Positions 18,342-27,237 are shown, counted from the first letter of the stretch. The stretch: 64,000 nucleotides of DNA from Nordella sp. HKS 07 (GCF_011046735.1 NZ_CP049258.1:2684001-2748000), one strand, 5' to 3'. Notes: generated from the sequence alone by a model not told the origin. A program made the numbers and translations.

Positions 18342-18359
18342 CGGGAAAGCGGGAACACC

Positions 18360-20630
18360 ATGCTCAAGATCGTCGGCTATCCGGATCGCTATAGTGTGGC
18401 GCCTGGCGAGAATATCGCCTTTAATGTGTCACTCGAGGAAGGCACGCATTTCGACGCCCGTCTGGTTCGTGTCATCCATGGCGACTGCAACCCCGAAGGC
18501 CCAGGGCTCAAATTCCGGCATATCCCATCGGCTGCCGACGGCCGCTATCCCGGCAAGCCGCAGCGCATCGATGCCGGCTCCCATATGGTGGTCGAGAACT
18601 TCCCGGCTTTGGCTTCGGACTCCTTCACCTTCTTCGCGATGATCTGGCCGACCTTGCTGAAGCGGCAGGACCAGACATTGGTGGCGCAATGGGACGCCAG
18701 GCGCTCTAGCGGTTTCCGTATCGAGGTGACTGACGGCGGCCAGCTTGCCGTCCTTCTCGGAGATGGATCCGGCAAGATCGCGAGCCTCAAGAGCGGCAAG
18801 GCCATGCTGGAGCGGCAATGGTATGCGGTGGCGGTATCGATCGAACCAAAATCCGGCGAAGTGGCGCTCGATCAGCGGCCCATCCAACCTTATGCGCAGA
18901 TTGCCGACCGTGCACATAGGAGCGGCAAGCTCGCGGTGTTGCCCAAGGCGCTCGACGCGCCCCTGATGATGGCCGGCTGTCCCGAACCCGACGGGACGAT
19001 TGGTCGACATTTCGACGGCAAGATCGACAGCCCGCTCATCCTGGCGGGCCTCCATGAGGCCGGCCGCCAGGACGCCTATCTGCGGCCGGTCATCGATCCG
19101 TCCCTGCTCGGCGCCATCATCGCGCGCTGGGATTTCGCCAGGGACATCCGCGGCACGCGGACCGTGGATATCGGCCCTTCTGGCCATCACGGCCGCCTCG
19201 TGCATCTGCCGGCGCGCGGCATGAAGGGCTGGAACTGGACCGGCGAGGAGCATAGCTGGCTGCGCAAGCCTGAGCATTACGGCGCCATCCACTTCCACAG
19301 CGACGATATCTATGACGCCGGCTGGGAGACCTCGGTCGAGTTCACCGTGCCGGAAGACATCAAGAGCGGGCCTTACGCGCTGCATGTGCGCTCGGGCGAG
19401 ACCGACCGCGAGGCGACGCGCGAGCAGTATCTCGCTTTCTTCGTGCGCCCGCCGCGTTCGCGCCAAGCGCGCGCCAACCGGCCGAAAATCCTTGTGCTGG
19501 CGTCCACCGCTTCCTATCTCGCTTACGCCAATCACGGCGAGCACATTACCGCGCGCGGCGCCGAGCGGCAAATGGCGCGGCTTCTGACCTTCGGCCATAC
19601 CGATCTTTACATGTATGACCATCCCGAGCTCGGCGGCTCGCTCTACGATTGTCATGCCGACGGATCGGGCGTTTGCTATTCGTCGCGGCTCAGGCCCAAT
19701 CTCAACTATGCGCCGCAATATCATTCCTGGCTCGGCGGCCATGGCTCCGGCCTCTATCAGTATAATGCCGACACACACCTCTATGACTGGCTCGACCATC
19801 ATGGCGTCGACTACGACGTCATCACCGACGAGGACCTGCATGAGGACGGCTATGAGCTTCTGCGCGACTATCGCGTCGTCGTGACCGGCACTCATCCCGA
19901 ATATCATTCGACGCCGATGTGGGACGCCATGAAGGCGTGGATCGATCGCGGCGGCCGGCTCATGTATATGGGGGGCAATGGCTGGTACTGGCGCATCGCC
20001 TTCCACGACGAGTTGCCAGGGGTCATCGAGGTGCGCCGCGCCGAGGACGGCATCCGCACCTGGGTGGCCGAACCCGGCGAATATTATCATTCCTTCACCG
20101 GCGAGTATGGCGGTCTGTGGCGGCGCATCGGCCGCGCCCCCAATGTGATCTGCGGCGTCGGCTTTATCGCCCAGGGCTTCGACGTGTCGTCCTATTATCG
20201 CCGCGCCCCCGATGCCGACAATCCGCGCGCCGCCTTCATCTTCGAGGGCGTCCCGGACGACATCATCGGCAATTTCGGCCTGATCGGCGGTGCGGCCTCC
20301 GGCATCGAGCTCGACTGCATCACCACCAATCTCGGCTCGCCACCCAACATGCTGCGTCTCGCGTCATCGGAGAACCACAATTCGATGATGATGCTCGTGA
20401 ATGAAGAATTCACCATCGTGCCGCCCAATCTCGGCGGCGACCAGAATGAGCGCGTGCGCGCCGATCTCAGCTTCGGCGAGACACCGTCGGGCGGCGCCCT
20501 GTTCGCGACGTCGTCGATCGCCTGGTGTGGGTCGCTCTCGCATAACAACTATGACAACAACGTCTCGAAGATCACCTGGAACGTCCTCAGACGCTTCGCC
20601 AATCCGGAACCATTTCCATCGGCGTTCTGA
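18360..20630 (+). CDS. N,N-dimethylformamidase large-subunit-like amidohydrolase
   Basis: A 756-residue protein matching the large (beta) subunit of dimethylformamidase in length and layout. The N-terminal half is beta-rich with a LamG-like segment (around 60-250). The C-terminal half carries the catalytic region. The characterised enzyme uses a mononuclear iron held by two Tyr and a carboxylate. Here the candidate residues are Tyr386 in STASYLAYANH, Tyr440 in GVCYSSRLRPN, and Glu514 with His512 in GTHPEYHS. The family cleaves C-N bonds of amides such as N,N-dimethylformamide, but many homologues have unknown substrates. Here the gene ends a DeoR-BtpA-FGGY-HAD operon, so an amide-bearing sugar or polyol derivative is a more natural substrate than DMF; that is inference. 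Confidence 0.85.
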   Translation: MLKIVGYPDRYSVAPGENIAFNVSLEEGTHFDARLVRVIHGDCNPEGPGLKFRHIPSAADGRYPGKPQRIDAGSHMVVENFPALASDSFTFFAMIWPTLLKRQDQTLVAQWDARRSSGFRIEVTDGGQLAVLLGDGSGKIASLKSGKAMLERQWYAVAVSIEPKSGEVALDQRPIQPYAQIADRAHRSGKLAVLPKALDAPLMMAGCPEPDGTIGRHFDGKIDSPLILAGLHEAGRQDAYLRPVIDPSLLGAIIARWDFARDIRGTRTVDIGPSGHHGRLVHLPARGMKGWNWTGEEHSWLRKPEHYGAIHFHSDDIYDAGWETSVEFTVPEDIKSGPYALHVRSGETDREATREQYLAFFVRPPRSRQARANRPKILVLASTASYLAYANHGEHITARGAERQMARLLTFGHTDLYMYDHPELGGSLYDCHADGSGVCYSSRLRPNLNYAPQYHSWLGGHGSGLYQYNADTHLYDWLDHHGVDYDVITDEDLHEDGYELLRDYRVVVTGTHPEYHSTPMWDAMKAWIDRGGRLMYMGGNGWYWRIAFHDELPGVIEVRRAEDGIRTWVAEPGEYYHSFTGEYGGLWRRIGRAPNVICGVGFIAQGFDVSSYYRRAPDADNPRAAFIFEGVPDDIIGNFGLIGGAASGIELDCITTNLGSPPNMLRLASSENHNSMMMLVNEEFTIVPPNLGGDQNERVRADLSFGETPSGGALFATSSIAWCGSLSHNNYDNNVSKITWNVLRRFANPEPFPSAF

Positions 20631-20660
20631 CACGCGCATTTATTTCCCTCCCCGGACTCA

Positions 20661-20816
20661 TTCCCCCTCTCCCGCCTGCGGAAGAGGGTGCCCGATAGGG
20701 CGGGTGAGGGTGTTGGTTCGAATGTCACGCACCCTTCGAAGTTTTTTCCGGTTTCACGAAGGACACCCTCATCCGGCGCTTCGCGCCACCTTCTCCCGCA
20801 AGCGGGAGAAGGGGAA
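20661..20816. repeat. Intergenic palindromic repeat, family A copy 1
   Basis: A repeat bounded by TTCCCCCTCTCCCGC at the left and its near inverse GCGGGAGAAGGGGAA at the right. Internal blocks GGGTGAGGGTG and CACCCTCATCCGGC are also inverted. The same module occurs at 39127-39256, 41434-41591 (opposite orientation) and 42771-42950 with a variable centre. It fills the gap between the amidase gene and hmuV and could act as a bidirectional terminator or stabiliser. Confidence 0.8.
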
Positions 20817-20834
20817 GTGACAAGGGGGGAAATC

Positions 20835-21623
20835 TCATGCCGGCCGGCTGAGCAGCGCGAAGGGACGGCCTGACGCTTTCGCGATCTCGACCGGCATGTC
20901 GACGCCATAGACATCGAGGATCGCCGAGCGGTCGAGCACATCCCGCGGCGCGCCTTGGCGGCGAATGCGCCCATCGGCCATCATCACCAGCCGGTCGGCA
21001 TAGAGTGCCGCCAGGTTGATGTCATGCAGGATCATCAGCGCGCCGCCGCCTCCGGTCACATGGCGGCGCACCGCTTCCAGCGTCTGCAACTGATGACGGA
21101 TGTCGAGATTGGATACCGGCTCGTCGAGCAACAGGAAGCCCGAACCATCCGGTCTTCCGGCCCAGGCCTGGCAGAGGACGCGTGCCAGATGCACGCGCTG
21201 CTGCTCGCCGCCGGACAGCTGCTGATGCAACCTTCCTTCGAAGCCTTCGAGGCCGACGGCCTTGAGCGCGCGCGGCAGAAGCCGCTGCGCTTCGGTCCGG
21301 CTCAGGCCGGCGCGGCCGGCTTCGAGGCCGAGGCGGACCACTTCGAAGACGGTGAACGGGAAGTTGAGCCCCGTCGATTGCGACAGGACGGCGCGCTCGC
21401 GCGCCAGCTCGTCGAGCGCAATGCGGGCGAGCGGTCTGCCGTCGAAACTGACTGAGCCTTCATCGGGATCGAGATCGCCGGTCAGCACCCTGAGCAGCGT
21501 GGACTTGCCGGCGCCGTTGGGCCCCAGGATGATGACGAGCTCGCCGCGCGCCAGAGTGAGCGACACGTCGCTGAGCACCGGGCGCGCGCCATAGCTGAGC
21601 GAGATATGGTCGGCGGAGAACAT
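20835..21623 (-). CDS. hmuV: Heme ABC transporter ATP-binding protein HmuV
   Basis: ATPase of a FecCDE-type heme importer, 262 residues from the ATG at 21623, which overlaps the permease stop by four bases. Walker A GPNGAGKST is at about residues 35-43, signature LSGGEQQRVHLARVL near 134, Walker B LLLDEPVSNLD near 161, and the switch His in ILHDINLAALYADR. The YGARPVLSDVSLTL start and IRRQGAPRDVL end are typical of HmuV. An upstream in-frame start at 21662 would reach into the permease gene. Works with HmuU and HmuT to carry heme from periplasm to cytoplasm. Confidence 0.94.
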   Translation of the reverse strand: MFSADHISLSYGARPVLSDVSLTLARGELVIILGPNGAGKSTLLRVLTGDLDPDEGSVSFDGRPLARIALDELARERAVLSQSTGLNFPFTVFEVVRLGLEAGRAGLSRTEAQRLLPRALKAVGLEGFEGRLHQQLSGGEQQRVHLARVLCQAWAGRPDGSGFLLLDEPVSNLDIRHQLQTLEAVRRHVTGGGGALMILHDINLAALYADRLVMMADGRIRRQGAPRDVLDRSAILDVYGVDMPVEIAKASGRPFALLSRPA

Positions 21624-22694
21624 CAGAGGTCGACGAGATTGCGGTTGCGCAGCAGAATCCACAGGAAGAACGCGGCTCCCAGGATGGCGGTGACGATGCC
21701 GATCGGCAGTTCCGCCGGCGAGACGATGGTGCGGCTGATCATGTCGGCGCCGACCAGCAGTACGGCCCCCAGAAGCAGCGAGGCCAGCAGGAGGAAGCGG
21801 TGATCCGGCCCGATGAAGAGACGCAGGAGATGCGGCACGACGATGCCGAGGAAGCCGATCGTGCCGCTCACCGCCACGGCGGTGCCGGTCAGGAGCGCCA
21901 CCGCGACGATGGCCGTGCGCTTGAGGATCTGCACCGGAATGCCGAGATGACGGGCTTCCGATTCACCTAGCGCCAGCGCGTTGAAGCCGCCGGCGAAAGC
22001 GAGGCCGAGCAGCAGGCCGATGGCGATGAAGGGCGTCGTGGCGAAAATCTTGGGCCAGCTGGCTCCCCCTAAGCTGCCGAGGCTCCAGAAGGTGAGCTCG
22101 CGTAATTGCTGGTCGTTGCTCATGAAGATGAGCACGCCGGTCGCCGCCATCATCAAGGCGGCGATGGCGATGCCGCCGAGAAGCATCGTGGCGATCGAGG
22201 TGCGCCCGCGCCGGGTGGCGATGAGATAGAGGCAGGTCGTGGCGACGAGGCCGCCGAAAAAGGCGCCGACCGGCAGCAGATAGATCATCGCCGCCGCGCC
22301 GAGAAGCGCCTCACCTAGAACGATAGCGGTAATGGCGGCGAAGCTCGCACCCGCCGAGACGCCGATGATGCCCGGATCGGCGAGCGGATTGCGGAACAGG
22401 CCTTGCAGCAGGGCGCCCGAAAAAGCGAGCGCGCCGCCGACCAGGATGGCGAGCAGGGTGCGTTGGCAGTCGCACGCTCCAGACGATGGCCTGGTCGCGC
22501 AAACTTACGGCGTCGGGCGTGAAGATCACCTGCAGCACGGTCGTGGCCGAAAGCGGCACCGGGCCGGTCATGATCGAGATCACGCAGGCTGCGGCGAGCA
22601 GCAGCCCCAGGCCCACCATCGCTAGCTTCGCCCGGCCGCTGCGGTCGCCTTCCATGCCGATCGTCGTATCGGGAGAGGTGTCGATCACCGTCAC
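21623..22694 (-). pseudogene. hmuU: Heme ABC transporter permease HmuU, frameshifted
   Basis: FecCD-family permease split over two frames. The first 80 or so residues start at a GTG (22694, overlapping the hmuT stop) and read normally through VWSVRLP. The frame then shifts, and the rest (from the GG-A-L-A region to ILLRNRNLVDL) continues in another frame to 21623. Removing one base from the TT at 22463-22464 restores RLPRTLLAILVGG, a standard FecCD sequence. The total span of 1072 bases is one more than a multiple of three. All downstream family motifs (LGGIAIAALMMA, GFLGIVVPHLLRL) are intact, so the gene is either very recently inactivated or the extra base is a sequencing error. Confidence 0.88.
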
Positions 22695-23593
22695 AGAGCG
22701 AGACCAGGATGCAGCGCCTTGGCGAGCTCGCGCGCGGCGGAAGGCGTGCGCGGTCCGAAGCCTAGGAGATAGGAGCCGTCCATGCGGATGAGCTTGCGGG
22801 TCCTGGCCGCCGGTATCTTCGAGAAAGGCTCCTGCGCGAAAAGCTCGTCGGCGCCGATATCACCCTCGCGCTCCATCATCACCACCGCTTCCGGCTGCGC
22901 GGCGATGATCGCTTCGGCGCTCGCCGGCTTGAAGCCGTTGAAGTCGGCGACCGCGTTTGTGCCGCCGGCGAGCGTGATGATTTCATTCGCCGAGGACTTG
23001 GCCCCTGCCGCCATGATGCGGCCGCCGATGAGGCTGAGCACGAACAGAGTGCGCGGGCGCGGCGCGTGGCCCAGGGCGGCCTTGAGGGCGGCCAGTTCGG
23101 CTTCGATCGATCTGGTGAGTGACGTCCCCTTCTCCTTCACGTCGAGAATCTCGGCGATGAGCGCGATCTTGCGGCCGATCGCCTCAGCGGTCGGGTTATA
23201 GTCGACGAGTGCGATCGGGACGCCGCTCTGTTTCAGGGCCGCGACCACTTCCGGCGGGCCTGAGCCGGCGCTCGCCAGGATCAGATCCGGCGATTGCGCG
23301 AGCACGCCTTCCGTCGACAGCGCCCGCATATAGCCGACCTTGGGGAGGGCCAGCACTGCCGGCGGGAAGGTGCTGGTGGTGTCGGTGGCGATCACGCGAC
23401 GGCCTTCACCCAGCTCATGGATGATCTCGGTGACATCGCCGCCGATCGAGAGGATGCGGTCGAGCTTGCCGAGCGTGACGTCGTCGCCGGCCGCATCCTT
23501 GACGTTGCGGGCGATAAGCGGAGCGGAAGCCGACAGCGTGAAAACCGCAGCGGCGCCGGCGCTGAGCAGCCGGCGGCGGGAGACGCTTCGCAT
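22691..23593 (-). CDS. hmuT: Periplasmic heme-binding protein HmuT
   Basis: Heme-binding protein of 300 residues, class III (FecB/BtuF fold). The N-terminal signal peptide has three consecutive Arg (SRRRLLSAGAAAVF), suggesting possible Tat export, with cleavage near PLIA. Family segments: RILSIGGDVTEIIHELGEGRRVIATDTTST, summarised as the GGDVTEII and VIATDTTS blocks, then LPKVGYMRALSTEGVL with the Tyr that usually ligates heme (YMR). The C-terminus is LAKALHPGLAL. Its stop overlaps the hmuU start (GTGA). Receives heme from an outer-membrane receptor, which is not in this window. Confidence 0.94.
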   Translation of the reverse strand: MRSVSRRRLLSAGAAAVFTLSASAPLIARNVKDAAGDDVTLGKLDRILSIGGDVTEIIHELGEGRRVIATDTTSTFPPAVLALPKVGYMRALSTEGVLAQSPDLILASAGSGPPEVVAALKQSGVPIALVDYNPTAEAIGRKIALIAEILDVKEKGTSLTRSIEAELAALKAALGHAPRPRTLFVLSLIGGRIMAAGAKSSANEIITLAGGTNAVADFNGFKPASAEAIIAAQPEAVVMMEREGDIGADELFAQEPFSKIPAARTRKLIRMDGSYLLGFGPRTPSAARELAKALHPGLAL

Positions 23594-23604
23594 GGGGGGT
23601 GATC

Positions 23605-23802
23605 CTACTTGTTCAGGAGCAGGCCGCCGGAGCGGGTGATTCTCAGGCGATACATCTCGCCCTGATGCTCGATGCGGATCTCGGTCTTGTCGCGGAACAG
23701 ATCGCGTGAGGAATAAGTGGTCTCGCCCTTCGCCGCCTCGCTCTCATAGGCGGCCGGGGTCTTCTGGGGGGCCGGTTCGTTAATGGGGGTCGGGTTGATC
23801 AT
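23605..23802 (-). CDS. hemP: Hemin uptake protein HemP
   Basis: A 65-residue HemP/HmuP protein. The diagnostic core SRDLFRDKTEIRIEHQG and the C-terminal YRLRITRSGGLLLNK are both present. In related bacteria this small protein is needed for expression of heme-uptake genes. The ATG at 23802 was chosen; an in-frame GTG at 23814 is possible. It is 11 bases upstream of hmuT on the same strand, so it is the first gene of the hemP-hmuTUV operon. Confidence 0.9.
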   Translation of the reverse strand: MINPTPINEPAPQKTPAAYESEAAKGETTYSSRDLFRDKTEIRIEHQGEMYRLRITRSGGLLLNK

Positions 23803-24104
23803 GAGGTGCACCACTCCGCAGGTTTTGCGGAACGTGGCGATCAGCTAGTTCCGAGAAAGTCGTCAGGAAGAATAGTTGACTAATTAGGTCGGCTATTGCT
23901 AATCGTCAAGCATCATCTGGGGTTAGCCGGCAAATTCGGCGGCCCCCGATGCGCCAGCCCGCGAGCAAGCCTCAGATATTCCGGCAAGCCAGCCAGCCAG
24001 AGCAGATGAGAAACGGAACGAACGGATGGTCAAGATCCGCGCGTTCCCCTGTGCTTTCGAGGGCCGGCGCCGATGCGCGGCCGCAGATCTGAGGGAAGAT
24101 GCCT
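23803..24104. promoter_or_regulatory. Divergent promoter region between hemP and heme monooxygenase genes
   Basis: A 302-base gap separating the two heme operons. On the plus strand TTGACT (23876-23881) and CTAATC (23899-23904) are 17 bases apart and could be -35/-10 boxes. The same stretch reads TGA-N9-TCG (23877-23891), one base from the IRO-box pattern TGA-N9-TCA recognised by the rhizobial iron regulator RirA, and includes the palindrome CTAATTAG. No complete Fur or Irr box was found. The remainder (23910-24090) shows nothing clear. Confidence 0.3.
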
Positions 24105-24449
24105 ATGACATTCATTGCCATGAACCGTTTCAAGGTGCCGAAGGATTCGGGTGCCGAATTCGAGCAAGTCTGGCTCAAGCGCGACAGCTATCTGAACGAG
24201 ATGCAGGGCTTCGTCGAATTCCACCTGCTGCGCGGGCCGGAACTTGAGGATCACATTCTCTACTCCTCGCACACCGTGTGGCGTACTAAAGCCGATTTCG
24301 AGGCCTGGACCAATTCGGAAGGCTTCCGCAAGGCGCATGCCCGTGCCGGTGACAACTCCAACAAGAAGTTGTTCCTCGGCCATCCGCAATTCGAGGGCTT
24401 CGAGGCGATCCAGACGCTCACCGCGGCGTCCGCCGGAGCGGCGGCATGA
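24105..24449 (+). CDS. Heme-degrading monooxygenase (HmuQ/IsdG-like ABM domain)
   Basis: A 114-residue antibiotic-biosynthesis-monooxygenase-fold protein of the type that opens the heme ring and frees iron. MTFIAMNRFKVPKDSGAEFE at the start and the FVEFHLLRGPE and HTVWRTKADFEAWTNSEGF segments match rhizobial HmuQ-type enzymes; the Asn, His and Trp of IsdG chemistry are plausible at Asn7, His67 and Trp69. GAGGGA is well spaced before the ATG at 24105, so the in-frame ATG at 24099 is less likely. Overlaps the hutX start by four bases. Divergent from the heme importer, giving a complete uptake-and-use module. Confidence 0.87.
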   Translation: MTFIAMNRFKVPKDSGAEFEQVWLKRDSYLNEMQGFVEFHLLRGPELEDHILYSSHTVWRTKADFEAWTNSEGFRKAHARAGDNSNKKLFLGHPQFEGFEAIQTLTAASAGAAA

Positions 24450-24958
24450 CCGTTGCGCTCAAAGAGAAGCCGGCCTCGGTCGCGGATGCCCTGAAGGCGA
24501 AGCCCGACGGCGTGCTCGAGGTCATCGCGGCGCAATGCGGCGTGCCGCTGCGCCGCGTCTTCGACGAGCTGCCGCAAGGGGCCGCGCGCCACGTGGCGGG
24601 CAGCCGCTTCGAGGAGATCTGGCAGGCGCTTACGCAATGGGGTGACGTGCTGTTCATCGTCCACACCACCGACATCGTGCTCGAATGCAAGGGGCCGCTG
24701 CCCGGTGGCACAGCTGCGCAAGGCTATTTCAACATCCATGGCGACAGCCCGATCGGCGGCCATATCAAGGCCGACCGCTGCGCCGCGATCTATTTCATCG
24801 ACCGGCTGTTCCATGGCCGGCGCTCCTGCTCGGTGCAGTTCATCAACGGCGAGGGCGAGGCGATGTTCAAGGTCTTCGTCCGCCGCGACGAGAAGCGCGA
24901 GCTCATCGCCGATCAGCTGGCGCTGTTCGAGGCGCTGCGTGCGAAAGCAACACAATGA
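24446..24958 (+). CDS. hutX: Heme utilization cytosolic carrier HutX
   Basis: A 170-residue HutX/HuvX-family protein that binds heme in the cytoplasm and hands it to the degrading enzyme. Recognised from GVLEVIAAQCGVPLRRVFDE near the N-terminus and the core FNIHGDSPIGGHIKADRCAAIYFIDRLF (IGGHIKADRCAAIYF block), followed by SCSVQFINGEGEAMFKVFV. Translationally coupled to the monooxygenase. Many rhizobia use HmuS instead; here HutX seems to replace it. Confidence 0.9.
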   Translation: MTVALKEKPASVADALKAKPDGVLEVIAAQCGVPLRRVFDELPQGAARHVAGSRFEEIWQALTQWGDVLFIVHTTDIVLECKGPLPGGTAAQGYFNIHGDSPIGGHIKADRCAAIYFIDRLFHGRRSCSVQFINGEGEAMFKVFVRRDEKRELIADQLALFEALRAKATQ

Positions 24959-25003
24959 CGTCACCCCGGCGAAAGCCGGGGCTCATTAAATTCGTGCCGA
25001 ATG

Positions 25004-25332
25004 GATCCCGGCTTTCGCCGCTATCGTATGTACACATCTCGTGAGGGATGCGCCCTTACCCTCGCCCCGCTTTAGCGGGGAGAGGGAGGGGCCCATTGCG
25101 TAGCAATGGGAGGGTGAGGGGCCTTTACGAGATCGAGTTCGACCTCAGACAACTGAACGCTCGCACGACAAGCATGCCCTCACTGCGTCGGTGGCCGTGC
25201 CCCTCACCCTTCCCGCCGCTGCGCGTCGGGCCCCTTCCCTCTCCCCGCTGCGCTTCGCTTGCAGGGCGAGGGTAAAGCGGCAAGACGGTCATCAGATGTG
25301 TGAATCCGATAGCGGCTTTCGCTGGGATGACG
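25004..25332 (+). repeat. MITE-like palindromic element, copy 1
   Basis: About 330 bases bounded by terminal inverted repeats: the left end reads CGGCTTTCGCCGCTATCG...ACACATCT and the right end AGATGTGTGAATCCGATAGC followed by GGCTTTCGC. Inside are a CTCGCCCCGCTTTAGCGGGG hairpin and inverted CCCATTGC/GCAATGGG blocks. A second copy in opposite orientation lies at 48290-48625, including a conserved centre (TTCGACCTCAGACAACTGAA). No transposase gene is inside. A 75-codon open frame in it is shared by both copies but is only a by-product of the repeat. Follows the hutX stop by 45 bases; the preceding stretch 24963-24982 is another small hairpin. Confidence 0.8.
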
Positions 25333-25423
25333 GAATGTCGGACTGCCCGATCTTGTCCTCGTGCTCACCAGGTCCCATGCTGCAATTTCCCAAATTTTGG
25401 CCCATGATTGCAAGCGAAGATTT

Positions 25424-26395
25424 TTATCCGATCTTGCCGCCGAGCTCGTCCTCGATATGGATGCGGATGATCTCGTCGAAGGTCGTTTCCGCCTTGAAGC
25501 CCAGAGCAGCAGCGCGCTTTGTCTCGAAATCGCGCGGCCAGCCGGAGACGATTTTCATGATCACCGGATCGGGCTCGCGTCTTATGAGGCGGACCGCCTT
25601 CTCGCCGGCGACGCGGCGCAAAGCCTCGATCTGCTCGCCCACCGTCGCCGACAGTCCCGGCATGCTGAGATTGCGCCGCGCCCCCAGAGGCGCCAGGTCC
25701 ATCGACATCGCACGAGTGAGAAATCCTACCGCTGAGCGCGGACTCGCATGCCAGTGGCGCACATCCTCGCCAACAGGGAGGATCGCTTCCTGGCCCGCCA
25801 GAGGCTCGCGCAGGATGTTGGAGAAGAAGCCCGACGCCGCCTTGTTCGGCTTGCCGGGCCTGACGCAGATGGTCGGCAGGCGGATGCCGATGCCGTCGAA
25901 GAAGCCGCGCCGCGTATAGTCGGCGAGCAGCAATTCGCCGATCGCCTTCTGCGTGCCGTAGGAAGTGAGCGGTGTCGTGAAATACTCGTCCCCGATCTTC
26001 TCCGGAAAGGGTGCCCCGAAGACGGCGATCGAAGAGGTGAAGACGACGCGGGGTCTGTAGGGCGACTTCATGCCTTCCCGGCGGATCGCCTCGAACAGCG
26101 CCCGCGTCGCGTCGAGATTGATGCGATAGCCACGGTCGAAATCGGCTTCGGCCTCACCTGATACGATGGCCGCCAGATGCACGATGAAATCGGGCCGCTC
26201 CGCAATGAGGCTCTCCGCGACGCCGTCCTCCGCCAGATCACAGGCGCGCGTGACAACCTTGCCCTTGAAGCCCGCCGGCGTCTCGGGAGCGATGACATCG
26301 ACGAGGGTGAACTGATCGGCGCTGCCGTCCGCCACCAGTCTGTTCGTGAGCTTGCGGCCGACCATGCCGGCGGCTCCGATGATGAGAATATGCAT
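25424..26395 (-). CDS. denD: NAD-dependent epimerase/dehydrogenase, D-erythronate dehydrogenase-like
   Basis: Extended SDR of 323 residues. The N-terminal MHILIIGAAGMVGRKL has the GxxGxxG dinucleotide motif. HLAAIVSGEAEADFDRGYRI and the catalytic TSYGTQKAIGELL (Tyr-x-x-x-Lys) follow, then GIGIRLPTICVRPGKPNKAASGF. This set is characteristic of the DenD group, which oxidises D-erythronate at C2 in four-carbon acid sugar catabolism. The partner kinase (OtnK) and isomerase (OtnI) are not in this window, so specificity could have shifted to a related acid sugar. Last gene of the minus-strand operon with the ribose-type transporter. Confidence 0.82.
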   Translation of the reverse strand: MHILIIGAAGMVGRKLTNRLVADGSADQFTLVDVIAPETPAGFKGKVVTRACDLAEDGVAESLIAERPDFIVHLAAIVSGEAEADFDRGYRINLDATRALFEAIRREGMKSPYRPRVVFTSSIAVFGAPFPEKIGDEYFTTPLTSYGTQKAIGELLLADYTRRGFFDGIGIRLPTICVRPGKPNKAASGFFSNILREPLAGQEAILPVGEDVRHWHASPRSAVGFLTRAMSMDLAPLGARRNLSMPGLSATVGEQIEALRRVAGEKAVRLIRREPDPVIMKIVSGWPRDFETKRAAALGFKAETTFDEIIRIHIEDELGGKIG

Positions 26396-26431
26396 GATGC
26401 TATAGGGCCACAGTCCGTCTTTCGGCTCAAG

Positions 26432-27214
26432 TCAATAAGTGGCGGTGAAGCCGCCATCGACGACCAGCACCGTGCCGGTGACATAGAGGCTGTCGTCGCT
26501 GGCGAGGAAGAGGATGGGGCCGGCGACATCGTCCGCCTTGCCGGCGCGCCGGAGCGGCATGCGGCCATATTTGAAATAGATGTCCTGGAACCAGTCCGTC
26601 TTGTGCTCATGCGGCGTGTCGTGCTTCTGCTCGGCCATGCGCGTGTCGATATAGCCGGGCGCCACCGCATTGGCCCTTATGCCGAATGGGCCGAAATCCA
26701 CCGCCATGCAACGGGTGAGATTGACGAGGCCGCCTTTCGCTGTCGCATAGGCCATGGCATGCGGCTGGCCGCGTATGCCCTGCACCGAGGCGATATTGAC
26801 GATGCTGCCCGACGGGCTCTGCTTGAGAAGCGGCAAAGCGGCGCGCGCCACAAGAAGTGCCGAGTCGAGATTGATGGCGAGCACGTGCCGCCAGCGCGTT
26901 TCGTCGAGCTCCTCGATCGGGGTGTCGTCGGAAATGGCGGCATTGTTGACCACGATGTCGATGCGGCCCCAGTTGTTCGCCGCCTTGGCCACCATGCGTT
27001 CAACGCTCGCGGCATCGGCGACGTCGCAGGCAATGGCGTCGACCGCGAGACCTTGCCGCGTGAGATCCGCTGCGGCTTCCGCCAGCGTTTCCGCGTCGAT
27101 GTCGGAGAGGAGCACGCGCGCCTCTTCCTCGGCGAGCCGCTTCGCCGCCGCGAGGCCGATGCCGCGCGCGGCACCGGTCACCAATGCGACGCGTCCGGAT
27201 AGGCGTTTTGACAT
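26432..27214 (-). CDS. Short-chain dehydrogenase/reductase
   Basis: Classical SDR, 260 residues. Cofactor site TGAARGIG is at about residues 14-21, NNAAIS near 91, the active-site Ser in NIASVQG and Tyr/Lys in YATAKGG near 158-164, and a C-terminal VTGTVLVVDGGFTATY. A longer-than-usual insert with HDTPHEHKTDWFQDIYFKYG precedes the last helix. Lies 36 bases upstream of denD on the same strand. A repeat (27238-27355) separates it from the next SDR, but all are read the same way and probably handle successive oxidations of one polyol or acid sugar. Confidence 0.92.
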   Translation of the reverse strand: MSKRLSGRVALVTGAARGIGLAAAKRLAEEEARVLLSDIDAETLAEAAADLTRQGLAVDAIACDVADAASVERMVAKAANNWGRIDIVVNNAAISDDTPIEELDETRWRHVLAINLDSALLVARAALPLLKQSPSGSIVNIASVQGIRGQPHAMAYATAKGGLVNLTRCMAVDFGPFGIRANAVAPGYIDTRMAEQKHDTPHEHKTDWFQDIYFKYGRMPLRRAGKADDVAGPILFLASDDSLYVTGTVLVVDGGFTATY

Positions 27215-27237
27215 CTACCTTCTCCTGATCTTCCGGA

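Noticed and set aside
18429-20090. 553-codon antisense frame over the amidase gene
   Set aside because: Shadow of a high-GC gene; no known domain, while the sense strand has a complete family match.
25048-25275. 75-codon open frame shared with a 77-codon frame at 48346-48579
   Set aside because: Both lie inside copies of the palindromic element; the similarity is that of the DNA repeat, the composition is Pro/Arg/Gly-rich and there is no ribosome-binding site.
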